Shown: positions 44,291-53,497, numbered from the stretch's first letter. The stretch is DNA of 64,000 nucleotides from Volvox africanus (GCA_030268105.1 BSDZ01000091.1:457099-521098), one strand, 5' to 3'. Translations and numbers: made by a program. The notes: generated from the letters alone by a model not told the origin.

Positions 44291-46018
44291 CTACGTGCAA
44301 TCATCGTAGAACGTGACCCAATGCTTCGCATTATTCCACGACTTCACTGGCAATGGACCGCAAAGGTCCATATGCACCAAATCGAGCCTCTTACTCTTAA
44401 CATTGCCGGTTGATGGGTGCGGCTGCCGTGTCTGCTTGCCCTCGGCGCAGGGCTTACAGAACTGCCCCTTCGCAGCCACCACATCATCCACACTTGCACC
44501 GAAACCCGTGACCATATCACTGCTGGCCACCTTGGCCAGGGCGTCAAAACCCAAATGTCCGTACCGTTTATGCCAAAGAACGCCAAGATTGGAATCCTGC
44601 TTCGTGATGGCAAGCTTGACCTTCCTCAATTCCTCACGGACCTTCTTACCACTTAAGCACCTGTCGGACCCATACCGACCCATCCAGCTGTCGTAGCTGG
44701 AGTCCTCAGCATAGAACAACCCATCGATCTTCTCCAACTCAATCGCGGGTGCCCCACCAATCTCCACGTGTGGCAAGACCCCTGAGAACTGGGGAACCAC
44801 ATTCGGTCCAAAACTGCCCTCTAACGCCTTCAAAGACAGAATATGACCCATGATCCCCGGTGCATGGTACACGTCTACCTCGACATCTGTCTCAAAACAA
44901 GAGGAGCGGAACATGACCCGCCCATGGCCCTCCGGGCGTACCACGCTTCCATTCGCTGTTTTTAACCACACTTTACAATCTGAACCACAATGCTGATAGT
45001 TCCGGAGCTTGTCCTTGTCTCCAGTGACATGGACTTCTGCTCCAGTGTCGAACAGCCACAACTCCCGCTCCCAGTCGTCCTGCTGGGAAGAGTATACCCG
45101 GGCGATCAGCTGTCTCCGTTGGCCTTGTGCTGGCCGTGGGGGAGCCGCTGCCTGTGCGGCGGCTGGGGGTTGGGCCGCGGCCGCCACTGGAGGCGGCGCC
45201 GGCGGTGGAGCTGCTAATGCCGGCGGGTTTCGGGGCTTCTGCCGCAATCCCTTCAACGCCGGCCTCCAAATCCCCCGCTGCTCATCATTTGCCTTCTTCC
45301 TGCATTCTGCGATGAAATGCCCCTCCTTATTGCAGTAGAGGCACGCCTTCCTACTCCTGCCTCCGTCGGCGTTGCCTGCTCCAGCGCCCTGGCTGGGCCC
45401 CACTCGGGCTCCATCATGGGTACGGGAGAGGGACATCAGGGACACCTCGCGAGCCTTGTTACGCTGAAGCCTTAGCTCGCCCTCTTCGGTCTTGAGCATA
45501 TCCTGCAGCTGGTCCACGCTTTCGATGCTCTCCATGTGGCGTAGCACGGACTTGACTCCGTCGTAGTCCGATGACAAGCCGCGGATAAGGTGGAGTAACG
45601 CATCCTCAGGCTCAATCTTCATCGAAATAAGGCTGGCCTTGTAGCCAATTTTATAAAAGCGGCGGAAATAATCGTCAATACTTTCTCCTGACAACATCTC
45701 AAAATCCTTAAGCTGTTGTTGGATTTGCATCCTGAAATTGCGGACGTTGGGAATGTGCTTCTTCGCCAGCGCCACCCACAAATCTCGTGCCGTTGTGTTG
45801 CCCGCAAACTGTAGCAAATCTTCTGGTAAAATGTATTTCTTGATGGTGCCGCGAGCCAATTTGTCGTCGTTTGGCTTGATCGCAGCGAGGACATCCTCGT
45901 CGTCGCTGATCGTGTCATCGATGAGCTTCCTCTCCAAGTGTGCGTTCACAACTTGGGTCACCGTAACGTAGTCATCGCGACCGAAGAATACCTTCGTGGT
46001 ATCCTCGTCCTTGCCCAT
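44291..46018 (-). CDS. gag-pol: Element C gag, protease and N-terminal integrase
   Basis: 575 codons. Gag domain of the copia type (DYFRRFYKIGYKASLI, LIRGLSSDYDGVKS); zinc knuckle CLYCNKEGHFIAEC with canonical CX2CX4HX4C spacing; a long Pro/Ala/Gln linker; aspartic protease WLFDTGAEVHVTG; integrase zinc motif WHKRYGHLGFDAL ... CKPCAEGK; then VHMDLCGPLPVKS with the first catalytic Asp. It ends at TAG 44291-44293 in WVTFYDDCT, a place with no natural domain end; the frame continues open beyond it, so this is probably a nonsense mutation. Confidence 0.93.
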   Translation of the reverse strand: MGKDEDTTKVFFGRDDYVTVTQVVNAHLERKLIDDTISDDEDVLAAIKPNDDKLARGTIKKYILPEDLLQFAGNTTARDLWVALAKKHIPNVRNFRMQIQQQLKDFEMLSGESIDDYFRRFYKIGYKASLISMKIEPEDALLHLIRGLSSDYDGVKSVLRHMESIESVDQLQDMLKTEEGELRLQRNKAREVSLMSLSRTHDGARVGPSQGAGAGNADGGRSRKACLYCNKEGHFIAECRKKANDEQRGIWRPALKGLRQKPRNPPALAAPPPAPPPVAAAAQPPAAAQAAAPPRPAQGQRRQLIARVYSSQQDDWERELWLFDTGAEVHVTGDKDKLRNYQHCGSDCKVWLKTANGSVVRPEGHGRVMFRSSCFETDVEVDVYHAPGIMGHILSLKALEGSFGPNVVPQFSGVLPHVEIGGAPAIELEKIDGLFYAEDSSYDSWMGRYGSDRCLSGKKVREELRKVKLAITKQDSNLGVLWHKRYGHLGFDALAKVASSDMVTGFGASVDDVVAAKGQFCKPCAEGKQTRQPHPSTGNVKSKRLDLVHMDLCGPLPVKSWNNAKHWVTFYDDCT

Positions 46019-46095
46019 CCTGTCCTATCGTCGCTACCACCTCGTGCGGCCGACTTTTTGGATAATCAGGATTCACCTAGACGCGCCGTTGCGCG

Positions 46096-46107
46096 GGGCT
46101 CATAACC
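46096..46107 (-). promoter_or_regulatory. Primer binding site of element C (half-tRNA type)
   Basis: On the minus strand GGTTATGAGCCC directly follows the 5' LTR. Its complement, GGGCUCAUAACC, is the anticodon stem-loop of initiator tRNA-Met (anticodon CAU), not a tRNA 3' end. Drosophila copia uses the same internal site through a cleaved half-tRNA. Confidence 0.78.
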
Positions 46108-46269
46108 TATTGGACTTTTCGTGTGTATTATCGCTTACATGTTACAAGAGATTCTAGGCTCTCAAGGCAAGGAACAAGAGACCGATATAGTCAGTCGTAC
46201 ACAAATGACTTCTAACCAAAAACATCATAAAGGCAAGTCTGACCGAACTCGTAAAGCCAAATTCCAACA
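46108..46269 (-). repeat. 5' LTR of copia element C
   Basis: 162 bp, plus-strand ends TATTGG and CCAACA, identical by eye to 42537-42698. The 89-bp stretch between it and the gag ATG (46019-46107) holds the primer site and otherwise nothing recognisable. Confidence 0.94.
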
Positions 46270-46274
46270 GGGAG

Positions 46275-47619
46275 GTGTGTGGGTGCTGTTCGATGCCGAC
46301 CCATTAGGGCTTGTTGAGTTATCCGCGCAATCAGGCTGTTGGTATCCAGGGGCGGCCTGCATCCGTAATTCCCTTTCGTATTCATGTTTGAGCCGGGTGT
46401 GTTCTCTGTGTAGCTTTTTCAGTCCTCTGCTGACTGTGCGTTTGGTGTGTATTTTGCCCGTATGTGGCGGTTTCTGCGGGCACAGGTCTAGTAGGATGTC
46501 TAGTCCCTTGTTGAGGGTTGTTTGAAGCATTGCTGCCGCAATCTCTACATTGACCGCCGTGATGCTGTCGTGGTCGCAAAGTAGTGTCATCAAGCGGGTG
46601 GCTGTCATATCAGTGGGGTCCTCGGTGTGTTTCGCAATGCCAGCCTCAATCTCATGGACGGCTGGGCGGAGGTATTTCTGGAGGCTGAGGATGTCCGACG
46701 TGAGCGAGGCATCCATCTTTGTTTGCGCTGCATGGATTGTGGTGTTCGGAACCGGTAGTATCACGTTTTTCCATTTAATTCGGACCCCGTCTCCGTCTTG
46801 GTTCTTTGGGGTCACCAGTCTCTTGGCGTCCCACAGGCGGATAGCGTCGGTGGGCAGGCGGACATGTACTGGGTTATGGTTGAAGTTTCCTCCGGCGACA
46901 GAGACAGTGCAGTACGCTTGTGGTGTGTTCCCGTTTGCAGGTGTCCCCACTTCTATGCTCGCGTGTAGAGTGGGGCACATCAGGATATCGTCTATTTGGC
47001 TTTGGTGTGTACAGCGTTCCTTGCTCCATTGTTTGAAGGACGGGTGGCAGGGGGAGCGGTTTTCAGGCACCGGTGTGAGCATGTTATCGGTGATGAATTT
47101 GAGGTGTAGTCGGTCTGCTGTGTCAAGCAGGCCTGTGCTGCGGTCATCAGGGTTCAGGACGGCATTAAAGTCTCCGGCTAGGATTACATGTTCCCCGTTA
47201 TTCTTGGCCTGTCTTAGAACTGTCTGGCAGTGCGCATATATGTTGGTTCGGACTAAGGTGTCTTCCGGACAGTAGATGCCCAGCACATGTAGGGGAGTAC
47301 TTGCTGACGTGGAGATCTTGCATTGGCACAGGTGCCCATGTAGCGGGAGCGGCGGTGGTATGTGTGTCACTTGTCCTGCACCGATCACAATTGCGACACC
47401 TGATGTGAGGCGTTCCTTGCCAGAGTTACATGGTTTCGAACTGCAGCAAAGTCTGTATCCCTGCAGCTCTTTGTGTAGGGCGTCTTTCATCCATCCGGTG
47501 CGGTTGCTGGTTTTAGTTTCGGTTAGAACAATGATATCGGCATCCCATGTCCGCACATTACACAGTGTACTGAGGAAGTTCATCCCCAGTCCTCGCACGT
47601 TGTGAGTGACGATGTGCAT
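46275..47619 (-). CDS. LINE ORF2, apurinic-type endonuclease domain and N-terminus
   Basis: Starts at ATG 47619 with MHIVTHNVRGLGMNFL. It has the APE-type endonuclease signature: HNVRGLG (Asn), IIVLTETKTS (catalytic Glu), HVILAGDFNAVLN (DxN), SQIDDILMCP, and a terminal NHNPVHVRLP (His). This nicks target DNA for target-primed reverse transcription. After about residue 260 comes a helical linker to RT, ending in RELRMQAAPGYQQPD. The coding sequence is cut by copia C after THTPP; the following residues of the apparent ORF are copia LTR. About 219 nt separate it from the ORF1 stop (47839). Confidence 0.93.
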
Positions 47620-47838
47620 GTACCTGTGGTTTGTTATATTGCGGCTTTCTGAGGGGTTTGCGTTTTCCGGGTGTGAGAGTGTGGTGTTTCTTACGGGGGT
47701 GGTCGACAGTCTTGGGCGCTGGGCACTGGGTTCACTGACGTTCCCACTTTCCCTTGTTGTGTGTCGTTTACCCGGGGTGTTCAGCCCCGGCTGGATTGGT
47801 GCGTTTGTTAGCCCGCTGTTGGAGATGGTCAGTGGTCG

Positions 47839-48166
47839 TCAGTGGTTTGGGTCTGTTGCATTGCGCGTCTGTGAGTTGGATATGCGGCAGAGTGTGCCCG
47901 GGATGTCGCTCTTGGCGGGGGCATTCGTGTGGGGCTCCTCTAAGAGGGATGGGAGAGGCACGGCTGTCGGGTTGGGTGCTGGTGGATGGTCGTTGTCCTG
48001 TGCAGTTGGCTGCGGTCGTGTGCGTGTTCCTGGTGGCTTGGTTAATGTTCTCCCCGTTTGGCGGGCTAGTTGTGTTGCACGTGGGTGCTTGATCTTCCGC
48101 CGCTTTTGGCCTTGTGGCAGTCTCGTTGTTGTGCATGTGGTCCCGTTGGTTGTTTGGATCTCCATA
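47839..48166 (-). CDS. LINE ORF1, C-terminal tail (beyond solo LTR)
   Basis: About 108 codons, rich in Thr, Pro, Arg and Asn (MEIQTTNGTTCTTTRLPQ, then PPGTRTRPQPTAQD). Frame arithmetic shows it is the in-frame continuation of ORF1 when the solo LTR (48172-49004) and one TSD copy are removed. It ends at 47839. No motif recognised. Between it and ORF2 (47620-47838) nothing is recognisable. Confidence 0.7.
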
Positions 48167-48171
48167 TACTC

Positions 48172-49004
48172 TGTTGTACCTCTCCTTCATGTTTGCTCAT
48201 AAGTATCTGCGCGTCTGAAGGCTTTCGACACCGATGCACGAGCACTTGCAAGAACAGCAAGGCAAACGCGAGCAAACAGAGACAGCGGAAGACTTCAAGA
48301 CAAGAAGAGATATAACTTACAGTCTTACAGATCGAAGCGGTGCAATGGACGTAATCGCCGTCAGCGCCGGAAGCAAGCAATCATCACGCAGCGGTGATAG
48401 CAAAGTTTAGGCTTAGCTCGGGCTAAGTAGAGTAGCGTATAGCAATGATAATGTAGAACACACGAGTGTTGTCCGGTATCGAATGTCTTATCTTGCTTAG
48501 CCGTCCTCGCATCTGTTATACTCGCAGCATCGCAATGCCGTACGATTCACACTAGGAGGCCAATCCTAAGTGTGACAACCCTACTGCGTATAGGTGATGT
48601 CTACGTATAACAACGTATACGCCTTTCCGGCATTCGCATGATGCAAGGGTCCGAATAACGATATTTGGTTGCAAGGCATGTATCGCGACGAGTGCGGCGC
48701 TCTCAACGTGTGCTGTAATGAAGTAATATTATATCAAATAATATTACTTATCGTTTCGTAGCACGAGCATAAAGCGCACTTCAATGATTCGGGATTTCAT
48801 GCATGCTAGGCGGATTTGCCATGATGCGATGTCGCGATGGATAATGACAACATGCCAAATGCATATATAAATGTATACGAATACATTTATATCATGCAAG
48901 TTCATTCATATGCAGTGATCGTTCATGCGTTCATCAAAATAGCACTTCACCTCGTAGGGTCGCATTGACCTACGCATCGGCGGGAAACGAACCGTAGCAC
49001 AACA
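48172..49004 (-). repeat. Solo LTR (family 1) inserted in LINE ORF1
   Basis: An 833-bp LTR, reverse orientation, TGTTGTACC to GCACAACA. Flanks are tactc (48167-48171) and tactt (49005-49009), a TSD with one mismatch. Close to the solo LTR at 8840-9673 in sequence, including the TTAGGATTGGCC form of the hairpin loop. Confidence 0.93.
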
Positions 49005-51118
49005 TACTTGGTGTGGTCTGTGTGCACCCATGTGTCCGGGGGTATTATGTCTCGCAGGTCCACATGCATTGCCGTGGGTTCTGTGTGGTGCCGAAGATTT
49101 AGGGGGTATATTGCGCCAGCGTCACGTGGCCATGTGGCGTTTTCGTCACCAAGTTCCACAGGTTGCGGTTGCAGAGAGTCGTGGATGTACCACCGGTCCT
49201 TGTGTTTTCGTACGGCTATTGCATGGCCTGGGAGGTGTACGAGGAAGCCCCAGTTGTGTGCGTGTTCTGGCAGTTGGTGTAGTACGCTGCTTAACGTCAC
49301 GTTGGGTTTTATTTCCTGTCCACTCCCTATGGAGGCCATATGCGGGTGTGCGGAGTCATTTCTTTGTTGTGCAGTTTGCACCAGCACGTTGTAGCGTAGG
49401 GATGGATTGATTGTCAGCATTGAGACGTTGCCTGTGTTTTGGTTGTGGGTTAGTCGCCATGTGGCGGCTGCATTGTGGAGTTCCCGGTCAGCCATGTGTT
49501 GCAGCATTGTACGACAGTATTGCAGTACATGCTGTGGGTCAATGTACGGTCCCCCTAGTAGGTTGTTTATGGCGTGGATCATGCAGAGCTCTTTCTGCTG
49601 TTGCTCGTGGTAAAGGGTGTCATCTGGGTTGTGCGGGTTTGTCATTATCGGCCATGTGACTTGTTTTGATGGGGCCCCGGGTCCTGTTAGCCGCCACGCT
49701 CGTGTGTTGGTAAGGGTATGGGGTCGCTCGGTTCGCATGATTTCATCTTGTGGGCCCGCGCATTGGGTGCTTTCCGTTCCTTCAGGGTGTCCCTCTGTCC
49801 CTGGAGCGGGGTCTCTATCCCAACTGGCAGTCGTTATCAGTGTAACAATGAGGGTTATTGTGGTACCAAACATCGTGTTCTGCGGTATCGCCAAGCCGAC
49901 TATCAGACAGATGTGTATCAGCCAGCTTGCATGTCCCTTTAGCCCTGGTATGTACTTCAGGCCTTTACCAATTGCGGGGATACTGATCAACAGAATGGGG
50001 ACCGTTGGGGCTGCTGTGGCCAGCTGTACACATAGTGTGACCAGTGCGGCTGCTGACACCATTATCTGCCTAGTCGCCAATGGGTGCTGACCTGCCCACT
50101 TGATTGTTTCAGCAACATAGATTGCACAGGCGAGAGCCAGGTCTATTGCTATGGGTACGGCGCTGGCTGCTATTCGTTTAGTGAAGTGTCGTAAAATCCA
50201 AATCAGTCCAACTGTTAGTAACGTTAAACGGATGGCTAAGTCCAGTGGTCTCAGTGCTACCGCACAGGCGAGGGGCACTGACAGCATAGCCGCAAGAAGG
50301 ATCACGTTGCCTGTCTGTTGCAGGGATCTCCCTTTGCTTCGATTCCACTGTCTTGCTACTCTGTTGACTTTGTAGAGTGCATACGTTACCCCAAGGCCGG
50401 CAATGATACTGTACCCAATGAGGATCGTAATTTCGAGATCGTGCAGCAGCGCTTTGATGGTATGGGTTATTAGGTGCCCACCTGCCCGCATGACATCCCC
50501 TGGCAGGTGCACACCGGTCGGTGTGCTTCTTCCCCGCATAAGATAAGGCAGAAAGGCTTTCTGGATGCCGCGTGATGAGATCCGTGGGCTAGCTGATCCA
50601 AGCATCGTCCCTGCAGTCGAAGGTGGCGAGTTCTGGCGTGCGTAGTGCAGTTGTGGGGCATTCACTGTACGGCCAAGGTTGTCCAGCATTCGCCCAGCAA
50701 CGTTCACACCTCCTTGGGCTGTGACCTTGATGTCGGGTGGTTGTTTAATGGATCTTCTTAGATGTTCCCATAATCCTATTCGTGGCTTATCGTGGGCTTT
50801 GTTGGTTACTAGGTCATTCACTCGCAAGTTTCTTGGGTCTTCCAAGTCCTGGCCTTCGCAGTTGCGGCATTTTCCAGAGACCATTCTAGTGTTGCAATTT
50901 GTGATTGAAAAGATGTATTTTTCTGTTAGGTGTATACAGTCAGAAGCTGCTCCTTGAGAAGAGTAGTCTGTTCCAGGCGTCCTTCCACAGGTTCTGTTTG
51001 TAACATATCTTAGTGAATTATCATGTCTGTGGAATGCTTTTTCACAGAAGTCGTCATCTGCTGGGCAAGAGTTGCTCTGGCTGAGGTCCTGTGCTCGATG
51101 GTCTCCCTTCAGACCCAT
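49005..51118 (-). CDS. LINE ORF1: multi-membrane-span protein with a Josephin-like cysteine protease domain
   Basis: Long open frame, 703 residues up to the LTR, none of it like a usual LINE ORF1 (no RRM, CCHC, PHD or esterase motif). Residues 15-95 are Cys-rich with NxT sites (NRTCGR, ITNCNT, CRNCEGQ), as in secreted or luminal domains. Residues about 226-432 hold six to eight hydrophobic segments (for example ITILIGYSIIAGLGVTYAL, SAAALVTLCVQLATAAP, ITLIVTLITTASW). Residues about 503-690 resemble the Josephin family of deubiquitinases: EQQQKELCMIHAINNLLGG with candidate catalytic Cys512 and Gln506-508, and GHAIAVRKHKDRWYIHDSL with His632 and Asp647. The order is Cys-rich, membrane, protease. 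The match is by motif only; another papain-fold family is possible. The frame upstream is open to about 51215. Confidence 0.72.
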
Positions 51119-51128
51119 ATCCTGGTCT

Positions 51129-51497
51129 TCACGAGCTGACTCTGAGAAGTAGGAATACGGCCTTTTGCTTGGTCTCAGTTGATGATGAAGCCTGGGCTTC
51201 CCCGATTTGGATCATTGGCAGTGTCCGCTCGGGACTTATCGCTGCTGTTGAATTTCGATTGTTTGCTGCTTTCTTTTCGTGACCCCTCCGGTAAGCGTGT
51301 CCCTTATGTGGCACGTTCCTGCACGTACAATCCTGTTCGTTGATTGACGAGGGGGGGTGACAGGAAACCACGGGTTCCACCGCTTCCAGAGCCAGGCTGT
51401 CACAGAACGCTGTTATCAGCTTGCAGAGTGTTAGGCATAGCAGAACACGACAGATTGCGGACTTTCGCCTCACCTTTCGCTGGCTTACCATTTTCAA
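51129..51497 (-). pseudogene. LINE ORF1, N-terminal signal-peptide part (frameshifted from the rest)
   Basis: Starts MKMVSQRKVRRKSAICRVLL, a basic head followed by a hydrophobic core (ICRVLLCLTLCKLITAFC), which is a good signal-peptide or signal-anchor shape. Cys-containing sequence follows (VVSCHPPSSINEQDCTCRN). The frame stops at 51129. The frame of the downstream ORF is open from about 51215, so a frameshift in the overlap probably separates two parts of one protein. That they were one ORF is inference. Confidence 0.5.
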
Positions 51498-51887
51498 ATT
51501 TCAGCAGCTCGCCTTGTTGTTATTGGACGCTTTTATGTTATACCAGTAAAGAATGCAGGTAGCCTGGATGGCAACCCGTTGAATGGGTACAGGGCAATGC
51601 CCAGGAATCGTATCATCACGTCCCTCTCCTGCAGGAACTCAGTTGACTATTGTCAAGTTGATAGTTGATAGTTCTCCGTCGCACTCCCAGCCCGCCCTAC
51701 GTACCTCTGCACATGTCTTTTTGGCCCACAGGCTCTCCTTAGGGATTCTCCCTCAACGGTACAGGCGCCTGTACGAACAAAACCGGGCCCAAATCCTAGC
51801 AAAGATGCTGTCCCCTACGGGACCTGCACGTGGCCTTAATGCACATCTTCAGGGCCTCGATCAGGTGGAGGGAGATGCCATTGAAAC
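51498..51887. other. Stretch left of old LTR L, with an unrecognised ORF on the plus strand
   Basis: Up to about 51560 this may be the LINE 5' untranslated end. From 51583 a plus-strand frame is open into LTR L; its last part (PALRTSAHVFLAHRLSLGIL, then PQRYRRLYEQNRAQILAKML, then NAHLQGLDQVEGDAIETV) looks coding in composition, and it is cut at 51888 by the LTR. I do not recognise the family; it could be a remnant of another transposon. Confidence 0.35.
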
Positions 51888-52385
51888 TGTTGTATCTCTC
51901 CTTCTTTGCTCATGCACTAAATCTGCACGTCTGGGTGTTAGATCCTAGTGCCGGAGTGCTGGCAAACAGCAAAGCACTCAAGTGCGAGTATCGTGACAGC
52001 GGAAGACTTCAGAGCAAGGAAAGACTCAACTTACAATCATTTACAGATGCCAATGCGTAGTCGGCCGTCGGACCCAGTGGGCGGTGTTCATCATCTGGCT
52101 GATGGTGCTATGCAGAAATAGCTCAGGCCGATATTGGATGGATAAAATGTATGTATATACTTAGTCAAGATAAGTACGCGGGTACTTATCCAAAGTATTA
52201 TCCGATCAGACGTCATTGTCTACACGGCCGTCCTCGCACCTATCATGCTTGCGATGCCGATGTGCAGTACAAGTCACACTGGATCCCCGATCCCAAGTGT
52301 GAGTACTTTCAAAGCACTCTTCTGATTATCGTGTAAATCGTTGAATAAACTGTTGCAGCATATGCAAGGTGCGAATGTCCAAATA

Positions 52386-52817
52386 TGTAACAGAGGGGTC
52401 TCGATACCAGTGTAACAGAGGGGTCGCCTAGCTGTTAGGGATAGCTATATTGGCGAGCTCCGAGTAACGGTGCCGTAGGGCACGTAGTGCAAAGGTGACT
52501 CCTTGCTAGTTACATTATAGTAGTAACTTACAATGAAAGAAGAAGTGTCTGTCTCAATTATCCAGGCGCCTTAAATAGCGCTGCCTGGCTCGTAAGGGGG
52601 CCTTACGTCTATTCAAAACTGGTGCACATTCTACAACTGACATCATTGTACGAATGCCCACATGCAATGTAGTTCCATGCAACTCAACCAAGTTCTATGG
52701 ATTAGATCTATGATAACTAATCTATTATTACGCAATTAAGTTATTTGTCCTAAAAGCCAAATTATGACAAGTCAGTTTCACTCTTTCTGGTGCTTCTGCG
52801 CCATTTGCCCTGTTACA
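52386..52817. repeat. Solo LTR of a third LTR family
   Basis: 432 bp with terminal inverted repeats TGTAACAG/CTGTTACA, in LTR L. Flanks aaata (52381-52385) and gaata (52818-52822) form a TSD with one mismatch. The first 15 bases recur at 52411 (TGTAACAGAGGGGTC twice, 25 bp apart). No internal region, so orientation and superfamily cannot be decided; the ends fit copia-type LTRs. Confidence 0.7.
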
Positions 52818-53038
52818 GAATATATATATAATTTTTTTATATTCGGTTGCCGACTAACCACTGTGATCATCACATTCCCACGTGTACACCTTATCCATGC
52901 TATCGATGATGTAATAATGTATCGCATATTATTACTTGATGGATTATGCTACAATGGTGTCGTGCATCGATGTTGACTCACTTAAGTCAAACGTACATGA
53001 CTGACAGCGGCGTCAAGTAGCAATACAACATGTCGATC

Positions 53039-53497
53039 TAGCTAGGTATTATTATTATTATTATGGTAACTCCGCCCTTGCGGGCTGGTGTGTATTATGG
53101 GGATCTCCGGAATTTTAACCGAGTGGGCACACGCACCTCAGCGTCTTCATCTGAGGCCGCTAGATATCACTTGTTTTTTGGTTACGCAGAGTTTCCTTAC
53201 TGTCTACGGCCCCTATCCATGTGCCAGCCCCTTCGGATCAACTGACATTTAGGTGGGTGTCAAACCACCCCGCACCATCAGCCCAGTTACTGGCCTCAGA
53301 TGCGAATTTCACGGGCTGTGCGGACTTGGACCCACCTCTGAAGAATTGGGCTATTCTAGTATATTACCCCTTCTCCATATTGCCCCGACCCAGATTCGTA
53401 CTGTCGACTTTGAGATCGCAAGCTCGGATCCTTAGGGAATGGTCTCTAGAAGCGGATCATCGGTCGATTATGGGTAACGTTATATATAGCTAGGTAT
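53039..53497 (-). mobile_element. Short (TAA)n-tailed retroelement copy 2, with 11-bp TSD
   Basis: A 437-bp insertion (53050-53486) in LTR L between perfect 11-bp repeats tagctaggtat (53039-53049 and 53487-53497). On the minus strand it ends in (TAA)n. Its 3' part matches 4856-5125 closely; it extends about 170 bp further 5'. The minus-strand reading QFFRGGSKSAQPVKFASEAS, then NWADGAGWFDTHL, suggests former coding sequence, so a 5'-truncated LINE end is as likely as a SINE. Confidence 0.87.

Larger units (their letters stand above)
42537..46269 (-). mobile_element. Element C: Ty1/copia element with 162-bp LTRs and RT deletion
   Basis: Minus-strand copia element in the LINE ORF2 linker, TSD gggag (42532-42536 and 46270-46274). 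LTRs 42537-42698 and 46108-46269 are identical by eye. On the minus strand they read TGTTGGAATTT ... GTCCAATA. Length 3733 bp, shorter than a usual copia element because the RT core is missing. One long frame from 46018 to 42710 is interrupted only by a TAG at 44291-44293. Confidence 0.95.
3148..51497 (-). mobile_element. Large APE-type LINE (non-LTR retrotransposon), split by nested insertions
   Basis: Minus-strand non-LTR element whose pieces are scattered over 48 kb. When the inserted elements and one copy of each TSD are removed on paper, the reading frames rejoin. ORF1 continues across the solo LTR at 48172-49004. ORF2 continues across copia C (period 3738 bp) and element B (period 35400 bp), and across the short element at 4856-5125 (period 284 bp). 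Visible defects in the LINE itself: a frameshift between the signal-peptide part and the rest of ORF1 (51129-51215), an in-frame TAA at 42451-42453, a frameshift near 6605 and a TGA at 5796-5798. The 3' end lies left of the window because element A is inserted at 3148. The 5' end is near 51.5 kb but no boundary can be fixed. Confidence 0.88.

Noticed and set aside
47768..48190. The 140-codon ORF as the continuation of LINE ORF1
   Set aside because: Frame arithmetic after removing the solo LTR and one TSD copy selects the 48166-47839 frame instead.
49005..51118. An envelope gene of an endogenous retrovirus or errantivirus, suggested by signal peptide, Cys-rich and membrane regions
   Set aside because: It lies upstream of an APE-RT LINE ORF2 on the same strand with no LTR pair around it, has many membrane spans instead of one, and ends in a protease-like domain.
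52396..52410. Primer-site-like sequence gtctcgataccag as a tRNA gene or primer site
   Set aside because: It lies inside a solo LTR, within a 25-bp repeated start, with no tRNA fold around it. The match is short and may be coincidence.
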